Of a stretch of DNA of 64,000 bases, positions 1-9,568 are shown piece by piece. The notes below the pieces were generated by a model. It saw nothing but the letters and a program-made list of their open reading frames with translations, was not told the DNA's origin and did not search any database. The stretch is from Candidatus Sericytochromatia bacterium (GTDB lineage: Bacteria; Cyanobacteriota; Sericytochromatia; UBA7694), in the NCBI GenBank assembly GCA_018780035.1, contig JADMKE010000016.1, positions 186,001 to 250,000 on the forward strand, read 5' to 3'. The position numbers and the translations under genes were made by a program. How positions within the stretch are numbered: position 1 is the first letter of the stretch; each line of letters opens with the position of its first letter.

Positions 1-665
1 ATACAGCAAAAAGTATTTTAACGGGTGTTAACGTTCAACTCGACAATGGCCAGTTGCGCTTAGCGGCCACTGATGGCTATCGTCTGGCTGTTCGGCAATT
101 GGTTTTACATGACAATTCACCTCAAGCACTCAACGTCATTATCCCCAAACGTACTTTGGTTGAGTTAGAGCGTTTGATCAAGCAAGATGAACGTGAAATG
201 GTTGGCATGTCTGTGACTGATAGTCATGTTTTGTTTGAATCTGATGGGAAAGTATTGACCTCTCGATTGATTGAAGGCAAATATCCTGATTACAATAAAA
301 TTTTGCCCAAATCTTTTGGACGCAAAGTCTGGTTTGAAACCAAACCCCTCTTAAGCGCTGTCGAGCGTGTTGCAATTATGGCATCGGAACAAACGCATGT
401 GATTAATTTTGATATTCAGGCCAGTGAATTGATTATTACTGCTGGAGCTGAGCAGGGCAAAGCAAGGGAATCTGTCGAGGTCAAAACTGAAGGTGAGCCC
501 TTGAACATTAGTTTTAACGCCAATTATTTGATGGATGTACTGAAGATCTTTGCTGAAGATGCCAGTCACAGCTTGCTCCAACTCAACAGTGAAATACAAC
601 CCGCTGTCATTCATTCCGTTGATAACGATGATTATGTCTGTATGTTGATGCCGATTAAACCCTAA
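1..665 (+). CDS. dnaN: DNA polymerase III sliding clamp (beta subunit), 5' truncated by window edge
   Basis: This is the C-terminal part of the ring-shaped processivity clamp that tethers DNA polymerase III to DNA. The reading frame is open from base 3 with no start codon in view, so the gene begins upstream of the window. The segment LRLAATDGYRLAV near the left edge is the conserved clamp motif. The end (CMLMPIKP) matches the usual clamp C-terminus, which closes with a hydrophobic M-P-I/M-R/K-like tail. About 220 codons are visible of roughly 370 in the family. recF follows 16 bases after the stop, the classical dnaN-recF order near chromosomal origins. The call is firm. Confidence 0.95.
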   Translation, partial: TAKSILTGVNVQLDNGQLRLAATDGYRLAVRQLVLHDNSPQALNVIIPKRTLVELERLIKQDEREMVGMSVTDSHVLFESDGKVLTSRLIEGKYPDYNKILPKSFGRKVWFETKPLLSAVERVAIMASEQTHVINFDIQASELIITAGAEQGKARESVEVKTEGEPLNISFNANYLMDVLKIFAEDASHSLLQLNSEIQPAVIHSVDNDDYVCMLMPIKP

Positions 666-681
666 GCATGATAAGGCTATC

Positions 682-1824
682 GTGTGGCTTCAATTCATTG
701 AGTTAAATCAGTTTAGGAATTATAAATCCCTAAAGTTGGAGCTGGGCGATGCGCGCCAAATTGCTTTGGTTGGTTTTAATGCCCAAGGGAAAAGTAATTT
801 TCTAGAAAGTCTATATTTATTGGCTTTTGCCTCTTCTTTCCGGACAGCATCGTTAACGGAAATTGTTCAATGGGGGTCAACTATCGCCACCGTTGAAGGC
901 AATTTTGGCTATAAACACAATGTTCCTTTGTCTCTCAAATTTGGGATTTATAAAAATGGCAAACGACAGGCAATTGTCAATCAAGAACATCAGAAGCGTC
1001 TCTCAAATTATATTGGGCATATCAAATTGGTCTGTTTCACCCCCAAAGACCTTATGATGTTAACAGGGCAACCTTCAGATAGACGGCAATTTATTGATTT
1101 ATTATTAACCCAAAGCTATCCCCGCTATTATTCTCTGTTGCAAAATTATCAGCGTTTGATCAAACAAAGAAATGCCCTGCTAAAAAATCTCAAAAAAAGG
1201 ACGGGCTCTCAGCTTGCTCAAGAATTAGACGAGCTAGATTCTTGGGATGCTCAGATCAGCCAATTGGGAGCACAGATTATAAAACGTCGCCAAGTTGTGT
1301 TGACTGATCTAAGTCGGTTATTGCATGGCACTCATGCTTCGGTGTCTTTAATGGCTGAGAAAATTGAATTGATCTACCGTTCAAATTTGGGCGAAGATAT
1401 TTCACAGATGGGATTATCTGATTTGGAGCAAAGCTTGGCCAAGCAGTTAAAAGCAAAAAAAACCAGTGATATTCTACATGGGCATACCTCTGTTGGTCCA
1501 CATCGGGATGATTTGAGTTTTGTCTTAAATGGGCATGAATTAAAATTTTTCGGCTCTCAGGGACAGATTCGCACTGTTGCACTGGCACTTAAAATCGCTG
1601 AAATGAAATATTTGTCTGATCTGTTTAACGAACCTCCGATTTTATTGCTAGATGATGTCTTTTCCGAATTGGATATCAAACGACAACAGGCTTTGATCGA
1701 GCATATACAACAGCCAGGTATCCAAACTTTTTTAACCACCACACATTTAGAGGGACCCGTTCAACGCTTTTTTAACCAGGGCTCAAAAATTCTTCATGTT
1801 TCGGGGGGAAGTATTTTTCAATGA
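682..1824 (+). CDS. recF: DNA replication and repair protein RecF
   Basis: RecF is an SMC/ABC-like ATPase that helps load RecA at gapped DNA with RecO and RecR. The protein has 380 residues, normal for the family. Walker A is GFNAQGKS (residues 31-38). The signature region GSQGQIR lies near residue 295, and the Walker B stretch ILLLDDVFSELD follows near 320. The start is GTG at 682; the ATG at 668 is in another frame. The gene follows dnaN by 16 bases, and its stop overlaps the ATG of the next gene (ATGA), so the two are translationally coupled. No anomaly was seen. Confidence 0.96.
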   Translation: MWLQFIELNQFRNYKSLKLELGDARQIALVGFNAQGKSNFLESLYLLAFASSFRTASLTEIVQWGSTIATVEGNFGYKHNVPLSLKFGIYKNGKRQAIVNQEHQKRLSNYIGHIKLVCFTPKDLMMLTGQPSDRRQFIDLLLTQSYPRYYSLLQNYQRLIKQRNALLKNLKKRTGSQLAQELDELDSWDAQISQLGAQIIKRRQVVLTDLSRLLHGTHASVSLMAEKIELIYRSNLGEDISQMGLSDLEQSLAKQLKAKKTSDILHGHTSVGPHRDDLSFVLNGHELKFFGSQGQIRTVALALKIAEMKYLSDLFNEPPILLLDDVFSELDIKRQQALIEHIQQPGIQTFLTTTHLEGPVQRFFNQGSKILHVSGGSIFQ

Positions 1825-2435
1825 AGCCACGGAAACATAAACGTAATGCGGGGTTTCGGTCTGTCGGAGATTTGCTCAGTGGGGTTCTTGGCCCACATTC
1901 AAAGCTTCAAAATAATCCTCTCCTACAAATTTTAGAGCGCTGGAAGGATATTGTCGGTCCCTTTATTGCCGAAAGAATGCAGCCCGTTCGGATTGAGAAT
2001 AACCGCTTGATTTGTTATGTCACTTCCTCGACATTGATTCAAGAGTTCTCATTTTTAGAAGTCGATATTTTAAGAAAAATAGTTCAGTATGCTTTTGCCC
2101 GCGATATTGTGGGTATTCGCTTGACCACCATTCAAGAAAATCAAAATTCAGAGACAAACTATATCGAAGAGAGTTGGAAACAACGAGAAAAACATTTTCA
2201 GTTGCCTGAGGGAGTGCAATTAACCTTAATTGAAATTGAAAAATTAGAATCTGCGACAGCGGATATCTCAGATCCTGAAACCAAAGCACGCACTTTTCGT
2301 CTTTTAAAGGCCATGGAGCTTAGAAAAAAAACCTTGCTAAAATCTGACTGGTTACTTTGTGTTCAATGCCAAAGTTTTTGGGAACCCGGACATGGTGTTT
2401 GTCCATATTGTCAAAAATTATTAAAAAATTATTAA
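1821..2435 (+). CDS. DciA-like (DUF721) protein with C-terminal zinc ribbon
   Basis: DciA-type proteins load or recruit the replicative helicase in bacteria that lack DnaC or DnaI. Residues 13-100 show the family pattern: a short helix, then PLLQILERWKDIVGP, then RLICYVTSSTLIQEFSF. The gene directly follows recF with a 4-base overlap, a common position for DUF721 genes. The C-terminal extension carries C180-x2-C183 and C194-x2-C197, which looks like a small zinc ribbon. That is an unusual addition and could bind DNA or a partner protein. The family is identified with fair confidence; helicase loading is inferred from the family only. Confidence 0.8.
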   Translation: MKPRKHKRNAGFRSVGDLLSGVLGPHSKLQNNPLLQILERWKDIVGPFIAERMQPVRIENNRLICYVTSSTLIQEFSFLEVDILRKIVQYAFARDIVGIRLTTIQENQNSETNYIEESWKQREKHFQLPEGVQLTLIEIEKLESATADISDPETKARTFRLLKAMELRKKTLLKSDWLLCVQCQSFWEPGHGVCPYCQKLLKNY

Positions 2436-2464
2436 CTTAATCACCTGTCTTTGGGGGCATTTTC

Positions 2465-2494
2465 TTGGACTCATAAGGCTTTGCTTGATATACT
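2465..2494 (+). promoter_or_regulatory. Sigma-70-type promoter of the HDOD gene
   Basis: TTGGAC at 2465-2470 and TATACT at 2489-2494 are separated by 18 bases. This predicts transcription from about 2501. That excludes a start at the upstream in-frame TTG (2451) for this transcript and favours the ATG at 2550. Confidence 0.6.
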
Positions 2495-2549
2495 AAAACT
2501 TGTAACAAAAAAAAGACATAGTTCAAAGAACAAGGGTAATGTATCACCC

Positions 2550-3359
2550 ATGAGTTTTTCCCTCGATATCGACTCTCTTCCCACACTTCCCATTATTGTC
2601 CAACAACTCATGGCAGAAATGAATAATCCTGGTTCTTCGATCAGAGATATTGCTGAGCTGATTGAACGGGATCAGTCGATGTCGAGTAAAATTCTTAAAT
2701 TGGTCAATTCTGCATTTTATGGTTTTTCCAAACGAATCGGGACTATTGGTCATGCAACCAGTATCCTTGGTTTTGAAACGGTCAAAAGCCTGGTTTTGGG
2801 TGTTTCTGTCATGGATACCTTTCGCATTCGAGAATTTAATATGTTGGCCTTCTGGGAACACTCAATTCAAACAGCCTCTCTTTCTGCTTTTTTGGCAGGC
2901 AAGTTGCGTTATCCTCAGAAAGATGAAGCCTTTACAATTGGGCTCATTCACGATGTGGGCAAATTGATTTTTATGCTGCAATCCCCTGATATATATCGCA
3001 CGATTCAAAACGAATACGCGCAATCGGGTACGCCTTTTTTGCAATTGGAACGCAAATATTTAAAAATGGACCATGCTTTTGCTGGAGCCCAGGTTGCAAG
3101 ATTATGGAATTTCCCCCAGGCCTATATTCAAGCCATTGATGGACATCACAATCGATCTTGTTTAAATGATCAGCCGGTTTCACTCAGACAGGTTTTGTAT
3201 TTGAGTAATTTATTGTGCCATTTGTATGTGGGGGATACCGATGATGCCTTGGATATCAAGGTATTCAATCAGCTGAATTTAAGCTTTGACGAAATTCAAA
3301 CCCATTTAAAATCAATGGATGCTGAAATCAAAGAGTTTTTAAAATACATATCTGCTTGA
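2550..3359 (+). CDS. HDOD-domain signalling protein
   Basis: HDOD proteins are non-catalytic relatives of HD phosphohydrolases and act as signalling scaffolds, often in motility or stress circuits. The whole protein (about 269 residues from the ATG at 2550) is one HDOD domain. It opens LPTLPIIVQQLMAEM and continues with the typical QSMSSKILKLVNSAFYG and GLIHDVGKLI segments. An in-frame TTG exists at 2451, but a good promoter (2465-2494) lies between it and this ATG. The stop overlaps the start of the following nucleotidyltransferase gene. Partner and signal are unknown. Confidence 0.85.
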   Translation: MSFSLDIDSLPTLPIIVQQLMAEMNNPGSSIRDIAELIERDQSMSSKILKLVNSAFYGFSKRIGTIGHATSILGFETVKSLVLGVSVMDTFRIREFNMLAFWEHSIQTASLSAFLAGKLRYPQKDEAFTIGLIHDVGKLIFMLQSPDIYRTIQNEYAQSGTPFLQLERKYLKMDHAFAGAQVARLWNFPQAYIQAIDGHHNRSCLNDQPVSLRQVLYLSNLLCHLYVGDTDDALDIKVFNQLNLSFDEIQTHLKSMDAEIKEFLKYISA

Positions 3360-4687
3360 TGTTACCTCTTTCCTTTCTTCAGCAAGCTGGACAAATTTGG
3401 GATTCTGTTTATGTTGTGGGGGGCTTTCTTAGAGAACGTTGGTTTGGCCGTCTAAGCAATGATCTGGATTTGGTTGTGCCCATGGGAGCCATCCAAGGTG
3501 CAGAAATCTTGGCCCGTAAATTTAATAAACCTTGGTTTATTTTGGATGCAGACAGAGATATTGCCCGCATCGCTTTTTCACCTGAATTTACTGTTGATAT
3601 TGCCCGAATGTCTACTGCTGGAATTGATGCTGATTTGGCTGCAAGAGATCTTTCAATCAATGCATTGGCTTGTCCCCTTGTTGCTGAGCTTTTTTTAATT
3701 GAGATCCCTTTTCAGGATTTGCCTTTTTTGGATCCTTGTAAAGGTCTTCCTGATTTGCAAAATGGGAGTATCCGGTGCATCGATAAGCGTAATTTGGTCG
3801 AAGATCCCTTGCGCTTATTAAGGGTTTTTCGTTTTGCTTCTACCTGTGGTTTTGAAATAGAGCAGCAAACTTTGGCTTGGGTGAAGCTTTTGTCTTCTTC
3901 AATTCATACTGTTGCTTCTGAACGTCTACTTCAGGAACTAGACAAATTTCTCTCCGGAAAAAACATAATTAAAGCATTTGAGCAAATGGTAGAAACAAAT
4001 TTAGCCCAAGAAATTTTCACTGATCTAAAAAAAGATCAGTGGACGTCCAGTGTTCGTGTCTGGTCAGATTTGAAAGATTTAATGCAAGTTCCTGTTTTGT
4101 CGGGTAGCAAAATAGGCTTTGAACAACCGTTTCAGCATTATTTGGCAGAACCTTTAACAGGTGAGCGTAAACGCCGAGATCTTATATTTTTGGTCAGTCT
4201 TTTTTATCAAGATTTGAGTGATAATTGGGTTTTGTTTGCAAAAAAAATCCGTTTAGGAGTAAAAGATGCTGATTTTGGCTTGAAAATACTCAATTACAAG
4301 TTGGAAATTGAAAAAATAAAAAACAATGCTTCAGATAAACTGAGTCGATTTCGTTTCTATCGAAAATGTCAAGAGACAGTTCCTGCCTTATTGCTCTTGG
4401 CTGTGGTTTTTCAGGAATTGGATTTGAGCCAGTCCAGCGATGCTGCATTTATAGATCTTCTTTTAAGCGAATGTTTTGATTTGACTCACCCCTATTTGAC
4501 TCTCCCCCCTTTGATCAATGGCAACGATATACTCAAGCAGGCAAAAATCAAACCTGGACCTCTGATTGGCAAATTGTTGCTTGCCGTTCAAGAAGCCCAG
4601 GTTATGGAGCTTATAGCCTCAAAGTCTGAAGCTTTAAATTATGTTGACCGTTTACTTGCGAATGATGGCCAAGAGGTCGTCTCTTAA
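3359..4687 (+). CDS. tRNA nucleotidyltransferase / poly(A) polymerase family protein
   Basis: This family adds CCA to tRNA 3' ends or poly(A) tails to RNA. The nucleotidyltransferase core is clear: GGFLRERWFG at residues 21-30, the metal-binding pair D35-x-D37 in NDLDLVV, and ARDLSINALA. The RNA-binding segment EDPLRLLRVFRFAS follows. The ATG at 3359 shares its A with the stop of the HDOD gene (TGATG), indicating coupling. The protein has 442 residues. No C-terminal HD phosphohydrolase motif is obvious. Sequence alone does not separate CCA-adding from poly(A) activity. The 3' end overlaps the convergent phosphohexomutase gene by 36 bases. Confidence 0.85.
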   Translation: MLPLSFLQQAGQIWDSVYVVGGFLRERWFGRLSNDLDLVVPMGAIQGAEILARKFNKPWFILDADRDIARIAFSPEFTVDIARMSTAGIDADLAARDLSINALACPLVAELFLIEIPFQDLPFLDPCKGLPDLQNGSIRCIDKRNLVEDPLRLLRVFRFASTCGFEIEQQTLAWVKLLSSSIHTVASERLLQELDKFLSGKNIIKAFEQMVETNLAQEIFTDLKKDQWTSSVRVWSDLKDLMQVPVLSGSKIGFEQPFQHYLAEPLTGERKRRDLIFLVSLFYQDLSDNWVLFAKKIRLGVKDADFGLKILNYKLEIEKIKNNASDKLSRFRFYRKCQETVPALLLLAVVFQELDLSQSSDAAFIDLLLSECFDLTHPYLTLPPLINGNDILKQAKIKPGPLIGKLLLAVQEAQVMELIASKSEALNYVDRLLANDGQEVVS

Positions 4688-5998
4688 TTTTTCGAGATTT
4701 TCCTGACTATCAGCTTCACAGTTTAAACGTAAAAGTGGTTCTGTATTGCTCTTTCTCAGATTGAGCCACCAGGTATCGCCAATGACAGACATGCCATCAA
4801 TTTCAACCACTTCGCCTTTGGGGGCATAGAGAGCCTGAATTTCTTTAATTATGGCATCGGGATCTGCTACGGTGGAGTTTATTTCGCCACTGATAAAATA
4901 CTGACTGCGTTCAGCCAAAATCTCTGATAAAGTTTGACCTGCTTCTGAAATTATTTCGGCAGTCAAAAAGACGGGCCAAGAAGAATTATCCGCGTACATT
5001 TCATCGGTGAATTTAAAATAAAAATGTCCACTGACTTCTCCTCCCATGATTGCACCAGGGGTTTCTTTCATTTTGGATTTCATGAAAGCGTGTCCCACCT
5101 TCCACATAAAGGCTTTGCCACCAGCTTCTTCAATGGTTTTTCTGACAAAGCGGCTGCAGCGGACATCATAAAAAATAGTAGCACCAGGGTGGATTTTTAA
5201 TAAATGACGTCCAAGTAGGCCTGTCATAAAATCGTTGTCGATAAAATTGCCTTTGTTATCGACGAAAAAAGCCCGGTCAGAATCGCCATCAAAGCCCACG
5301 CCAAAATCGGCACCTGTCTCTTTGACTTTGGCCATCAAATCGATCCGGTTTTCTTCCTCAAGGGGATTGGCTTCGTGGTTGGGGAAATTGCCATCGGGTT
5401 CAAAAAACATGGGAATGACTTCGATCGGGGTATTGGCAAACATCTTGGGTGCGACCAAACCAGCCATACCATTGCCAGCATCCATGACCACTCTCAGGGG
5501 CTTTAATTGATCGAGTTTGATTTTGCTGTGAATGAACTTGACATATTCATCCAAGATGCCTTCTTTGGCGAAAATTTCACCTTTTTTCTCGACAGTTTTA
5601 AATTGGCCTTGGTGGTACAGGGCTTCAATATCTTTGATGCCACTGTCTCCACCAATCGGAATGGCATGGTGTCTGACCATTTTTAGGCCATTGTATTTGC
5701 CCGGATTGTGAGATGCTGTGATCATAATACCGGCAGAAGCCGCCAGGTGTTCTACCGCAAAATAGAACATGTCGGTAGTGGACATGCCGATATGGTAGAT
5801 ATTGGCCCCTTGTTCAGTAATCCCGCGAGAAAGCGCCTCAAAAATGCTGGGGCTTGATGTGCGCATATCCTGCCCAATCAACACATTGTCTACTCCGAGA
5901 TAGTCGACAAATGCCTTGCCAATTTGATAGGCAATCTCTTCATTAATTTCAGAAGGGTACACTCCCCGAATATCATATGCCTTAAAAATGGTTCCCAT
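4652..5998 (-). CDS. Phosphomannomutase/phosphoglucomutase (alpha-D-phosphohexomutase)
   Basis: The enzyme interconverts hexose-1- and hexose-6-phosphates, feeding sugar-nucleotide synthesis for envelope polysaccharides. All four active-site loops are visible: TASHNP with phospho-serine S96, the metal loop GFDGDSDRAF, the sugar-binding loop GGEVSGHFYF, and the phosphate-binding loop KSNTEPLLRL near the C-terminus. Length is 448 residues, normal. The start ATG at 5998 has a strong ribosome site (AAGGAG) a few bases upstream. It lies 56 bases downstream of ileS on the same strand and may be co-transcribed. Mannose versus glucose preference cannot be told. Confidence 0.93.
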   Translation of the reverse strand: MGTIFKAYDIRGVYPSEINEEIAYQIGKAFVDYLGVDNVLIGQDMRTSSPSIFEALSRGITEQGANIYHIGMSTTDMFYFAVEHLAASAGIMITASHNPGKYNGLKMVRHHAIPIGGDSGIKDIEALYHQGQFKTVEKKGEIFAKEGILDEYVKFIHSKIKLDQLKPLRVVMDAGNGMAGLVAPKMFANTPIEVIPMFFEPDGNFPNHEANPLEEENRIDLMAKVKETGADFGVGFDGDSDRAFFVDNKGNFIDNDFMTGLLGRHLLKIHPGATIFYDVRCSRFVRKTIEEAGGKAFMWKVGHAFMKSKMKETPGAIMGGEVSGHFYFKFTDEMYADNSSWPVFLTAEIISEAGQTLSEILAERSQYFISGEINSTVADPDAIIKEIQALYAPKGEVVEIDGMSVIGDTWWLNLRKSNTEPLLRLNCEADSQENLEKLRDDLLAIIRK

Positions 5999-6054
5999 GG
6001 AAATCTCCTTTAAACAAATATCTCAAACTGAATCAGTATAGCTTGCCACCCTGT

Positions 6055-8865
6055 TTATTCAGAGATAGGCCAGTTTTCCACAATTTTTCCACAGCGCCGA
6101 TTGCACAAATGGGGGTGTGCAGGATCTTGGCCGATATCTTCAGCTTCAAAGACCCCCCAACAGCGTTCACATTTTGTGCCCGAGATGACTTCGATGCTGA
6201 CAAAAGATTGGCTTAATTGGCCAATGGGTTGGGCATTTTCGACCTTTAAATACGAAACCATCATGACCTGGGTAAAAAGATCCAGGTGTTCTTGTAAGTA
6301 GGCGCTCAATTGAAGTTCCTGATTGTCTTTCTCAGAAATATAGATGCTGGCTTTGGCTTCTAGGGAGCGTCCCAGTTCTTTGGCTTTGCGGGCCTCTTCT
6401 AAAAGTAGATTGAGTTGATCTCTGTAGGCAAAGATCCGCTCCCATTTTTTAGCCAAGGCATTATTTTGCCAAGCCTCGTTGCCTTGGGGGTATTCTGCCA
6501 ATAAAACACTCTCTGGCCAGGTGGCTTTGAGTGCTTCAGGTAGGTGTTCACGAGCATCTTCAGCTAAATGGGTTAAAACAGGGGTGATCATACCCATCAA
6601 AGCCTTGAGTACTTCCCATAAAACCGTCTGCACAGAACGGCGTAAATTTGAATCAGGATGCTCAATATAGAGAATATCTTTGACAATCGCAAAATAGATA
6701 TTACTTAAATCGATCACACAGAAATTTTGAATGATCTGATAAAAACGATAAAAGGCATAGCTGTCAAAACTTTTGCGGACCTGCCCCACCACTTCGTTGA
6801 GATTGTGTAAAACATAGCGATCCAATTCACTCAATTCAGCGTAAGGCAAGGCTTTGTCGGGCGTAAAATCATAGAGATTGCTAATAATAAAACGCACGGT
6901 ATTGCGGATTTTTTTATATATTTCTGCTAATTGCCCGAGAGTATCATAAGAGACTTTTACATCGCTGGAGTAGTCCACCGATGCCACCCAAAGCCTGAGG
7001 ACATCTGCGCCATATTGTTCAATCACTTTGAGGGGTTCGACCGTATTGCCCAGCGATTTACTCATTTTGCGACCTTGACCATCCAAGACAAAGCCATGGG
7101 TCAAAACCGTTTTGTAAGGGGGACTGCCATGGGCCGCAATGGCTGTTAACAAAGAGGATTGAAACCAACCCCGGTGTTGGTCTGAACCCTCTAAATACAA
7201 ATCAGCGGGATATTGTAACTCGGGCTCGACCTGTAAAACGCTGGTATGACTGGAGCCAGAGTCAAACCAAACATCCATAATATCTGTCTCTTTGCGGAAT
7301 GTTTGGCTTTGATAATCTTTATAGCGGTATTTGGCGGGAAGCAGGTCTTCGGCTTCCAATTGCCACCAGATATCACTGCCTTTTTCTTCTACCAAATTGG
7401 CCACATGCAGGATCAAATCTTTTTCTAAAATGGCCTCTCCACTTTCAATATGGTAAAAGGCAGGGATGGGTACTCCCCAGACTCTTTGGCGGCTGATGCA
7501 CCAGTCTGAGCGATCTGCAATCATATTGCTGATTCTTTCCTGTCCACTGCTGGGGATCCAGTTGACCGTTTTAACAGCATCCAGGGCCTTTTGGCGAAAG
7601 CCGTCAACTGAAGCGAACCACTGTTCTGTGGCACGGTAAATCAGCGGTGTTTTGGTTCTCCAGCAATGTGGGAAACTGTGAACAAAGGTGGTGTGAAAGA
7701 GCAATTTGCCTTTTTCTTTGAGCAGGTCAATGATGATTGGATTGGCTTTTTCATAAAACAGGCCCTCAAAGCCAGGGGCCTCACTGGTAAAAATGCCTTT
7801 TTCGTTGACAGGAGACAAAACGCCTAATTTGTATTTTTCACCGGCAATAAAGTCTTCCATGCCATGACCAGGAGCGGTATGAACACACCCCGTTCCAGCC
7901 TCCGCGGTGACATGGTTGCCAAGAATAACCAGGGAGGTGCGCTCATAAAAGGGGTGCTGACATTGGAGGCGCTCTAAATTTTTGCCTTGGGTTTGCCAAA
8001 GTACAGCTTGGGTTTCTTGGCCAATCGTCTTAAAGACGGCTTCATGCAATTTGTCTGCGACCACCAAGACCTCTCCGTTCGTTGTTTTCACAAAGGAATA
8101 GGTAAAGTCTGCGTTGAGGGCCACACCCAAATTGGCAGGCAAGGTCCAGGGTGTGGTTGTCCAAATCACAAAAGAAATTTTTTCTGATTGCAGCACTTCC
8201 GGAAGATGCTGCTTTTCAGATTCGAGCAGCGACATTTTGACATAGATACTGTTTGAAGTACGGTCCATATACTCCACTTCAGCTTCTGCCAATGCGGTAT
8301 GGGCACCAATGCTCCAATAGACGGGTTTGAGGCCTTTATAGATATAACCCTTGTTGACCATCTCAGCAAAGACCCGCAATTGCGCTGCTTCATAGCGGGG
8401 ATTCATGGTCAAATAGGACTTGTCCCAATCGCCCATCAATCCCAAACGGTAAAAATTAGATGTTTGTCCGGCTAAATTCTGACGGGCAAATTCTTGACAG
8501 GCTTGGCGGGTTTTTAAAGGGGGATCTTCGACGATTTTTTGGTTTTTGGTGACTTCGTGTTCAATTGGCAAACCATGACAATCGTAGCCAAAGACCAATG
8601 GAGAGGGATGATTATTGAGGGTTTGGTATTTGACGACAAGGTCTTTTAAGACCCGATTTAAAGCATGACCAATGTGGATTTTTCCCGAACTGAGATAAGG
8701 AGGACCATCATGCAAAATGAATTTGGTGCCGGTGCGAAAGCTGAGGTTCTTTTGATAAATTTGCGCATCTTTCCAAAAAGTTTGGAGTTGGGGTTCTCTT
8801 TGGGCTGAGTTGGCTCGCATCGAAAAAGTGGTTTGGGGGAGATTGAGATATTGTTTGTAATCCAT
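6055..8865 (-). CDS. ileS: Isoleucyl-tRNA synthetase
   Basis: The enzyme charges tRNA-Ile and edits misactivated valine. Class I signatures are HIGH (residues 64-67, in KIHIGHALN) and KMSKSLGN. The editing (CP1) domain and a C-terminal zinc cluster are present. Length from the chosen start is 936 residues, matching bacterial IleRS. The start at 8865 (MDYKQYLNLP) is preferred because a ribosome-site-like AAGGA lies upstream. The frame stays open to 9054, but that N-terminal extension has no family counterpart. Oddity: the zinc cluster reads C899-x2-C902 and C921-x3-C925, one residue wider than the usual second CxxC. Confidence 0.97.
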   Translation of the reverse strand: MDYKQYLNLPQTTFSMRANSAQREPQLQTFWKDAQIYQKNLSFRTGTKFILHDGPPYLSSGKIHIGHALNRVLKDLVVKYQTLNNHPSPLVFGYDCHGLPIEHEVTKNQKIVEDPPLKTRQACQEFARQNLAGQTSNFYRLGLMGDWDKSYLTMNPRYEAAQLRVFAEMVNKGYIYKGLKPVYWSIGAHTALAEAEVEYMDRTSNSIYVKMSLLESEKQHLPEVLQSEKISFVIWTTTPWTLPANLGVALNADFTYSFVKTTNGEVLVVADKLHEAVFKTIGQETQAVLWQTQGKNLERLQCQHPFYERTSLVILGNHVTAEAGTGCVHTAPGHGMEDFIAGEKYKLGVLSPVNEKGIFTSEAPGFEGLFYEKANPIIIDLLKEKGKLLFHTTFVHSFPHCWRTKTPLIYRATEQWFASVDGFRQKALDAVKTVNWIPSSGQERISNMIADRSDWCISRQRVWGVPIPAFYHIESGEAILEKDLILHVANLVEEKGSDIWWQLEAEDLLPAKYRYKDYQSQTFRKETDIMDVWFDSGSSHTSVLQVEPELQYPADLYLEGSDQHRGWFQSSLLTAIAAHGSPPYKTVLTHGFVLDGQGRKMSKSLGNTVEPLKVIEQYGADVLRLWVASVDYSSDVKVSYDTLGQLAEIYKKIRNTVRFIISNLYDFTPDKALPYAELSELDRYVLHNLNEVVGQVRKSFDSYAFYRFYQIIQNFCVIDLSNIYFAIVKDILYIEHPDSNLRRSVQTVLWEVLKALMGMITPVLTHLAEDAREHLPEALKATWPESVLLAEYPQGNEAWQNNALAKKWERIFAYRDQLNLLLEEARKAKELGRSLEAKASIYISEKDNQELQLSAYLQEHLDLFTQVMMVSYLKVENAQPIGQLSQSFVSIEVISGTKCERCWGVFEAEDIGQDPAHPHLCNRRCGKIVENWPISE

Positions 8866-9253
8866 GGCTGGACATCCTTGTATTAATAAGCGCAAATTTT
8901 CCTTCAATCTTAACACCAAATTCATAGGAGAAGCAGGATGTTCCAGCGAGAGATCTTGCTTAAATGGGGCGATCAACTCAGAAAAAAAGCAATTTTTTTT
9001 TCTAATTTTGAAGGCAAAATAAAAGTATACACACGGTTTATGGGCCGGTCGCAAAATTAAGCTATATAATGATTCTTGGTGTATTTTTTGTGTATTCTTG
9101 CTCTTAGATTATTGACCCATGCCCGTTTGAAGGATCGGCAAGGCCTAAAAAATTGCAAAATTTGTTGATTTTTTTTGTTTTCAAGACTAGGCAATCGCTT
9201 AAATATGGCCTAAACTATGAACGTGAACCAATTGTACTGTTAAGGAGAGCACC
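8866..9253. other. Intergenic region between divergent ileS and HU genes
   Basis: This 388-base AT-rich stretch separates two divergent genes. On the minus strand TTGCGA (9054-9049) and TATACT (9029-9024), 19 bases apart, are a possible ileS promoter that would leave a leader of about 150 bases. I looked for T-box landmarks in that leader and saw none. TATAAT at 9065-9070 on the plus strand has no good partner at -35. Nothing else recognisable. Confidence 0.4.
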
Positions 9254-9553
9254 ATGAACAAAGAAGTACTGGTAAAAGAAATCGCTGAAAAAGCAGGCCA
9301 ATCCCAGAAAGATGCCAAATCCTTCCTGGATGCTGCCATTGATGTGATTACCGATGCTCTGAAGAAAGGTGACAAAGTGACTCTGGTTGGCTTTGGCACT
9401 TTTCAGGTTAAAGAGCGCGCTGCCCGTGAAGGCCGTAATCCTCGCACTGGCAAGCCTCTGAAGATCCCTGCAAAGAAGGCTCCTGTATTTGCCGCTGGTA
9501 AGGGTCTGAAAGATGCTGTAGCCGCTCCCCCGCCCAAAAAAGGCAAGAAGTAA
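9254..9553 (+). CDS. hup: HU-family DNA-binding protein
   Basis: HU is a small dimeric histone-like protein that bends and compacts DNA. The 99-residue protein shows the full family pattern: MNKEVLVKEIAEKAG, then VTLVGFGTFQVKERAAR, then the DNA-embracing arm GRNPRTGKPLKIPAKKAPVF. A lysine-rich tail of about ten residues extends past the usual end. The ribosome site AAGGAG sits just upstream of the ATG at 9254. The gene is monocistronic, closed by a strong terminator. Confidence 0.97.
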   Translation: MNKEVLVKEIAEKAGQSQKDAKSFLDAAIDVITDALKKGDKVTLVGFGTFQVKERAAREGRNPRTGKPLKIPAKKAPVFAAGKGLKDAVAAPPPKKGKK

Positions 9554-9568
9554 ACAGCTCTAAGCTAA

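Noticed and set aside
2451..2549. N-terminal extension of the HDOD protein from TTG 2451
   Set aside because: A good promoter lies inside this stretch and the encoded residues are not part of the HDOD fold.
8866..9054. N-terminal extension of ileS to 9054 or a T-box leader
   Set aside because: The extra residues match no IleRS, a better ribosome site exists at 8865, and no T-box consensus elements were found in the leader.
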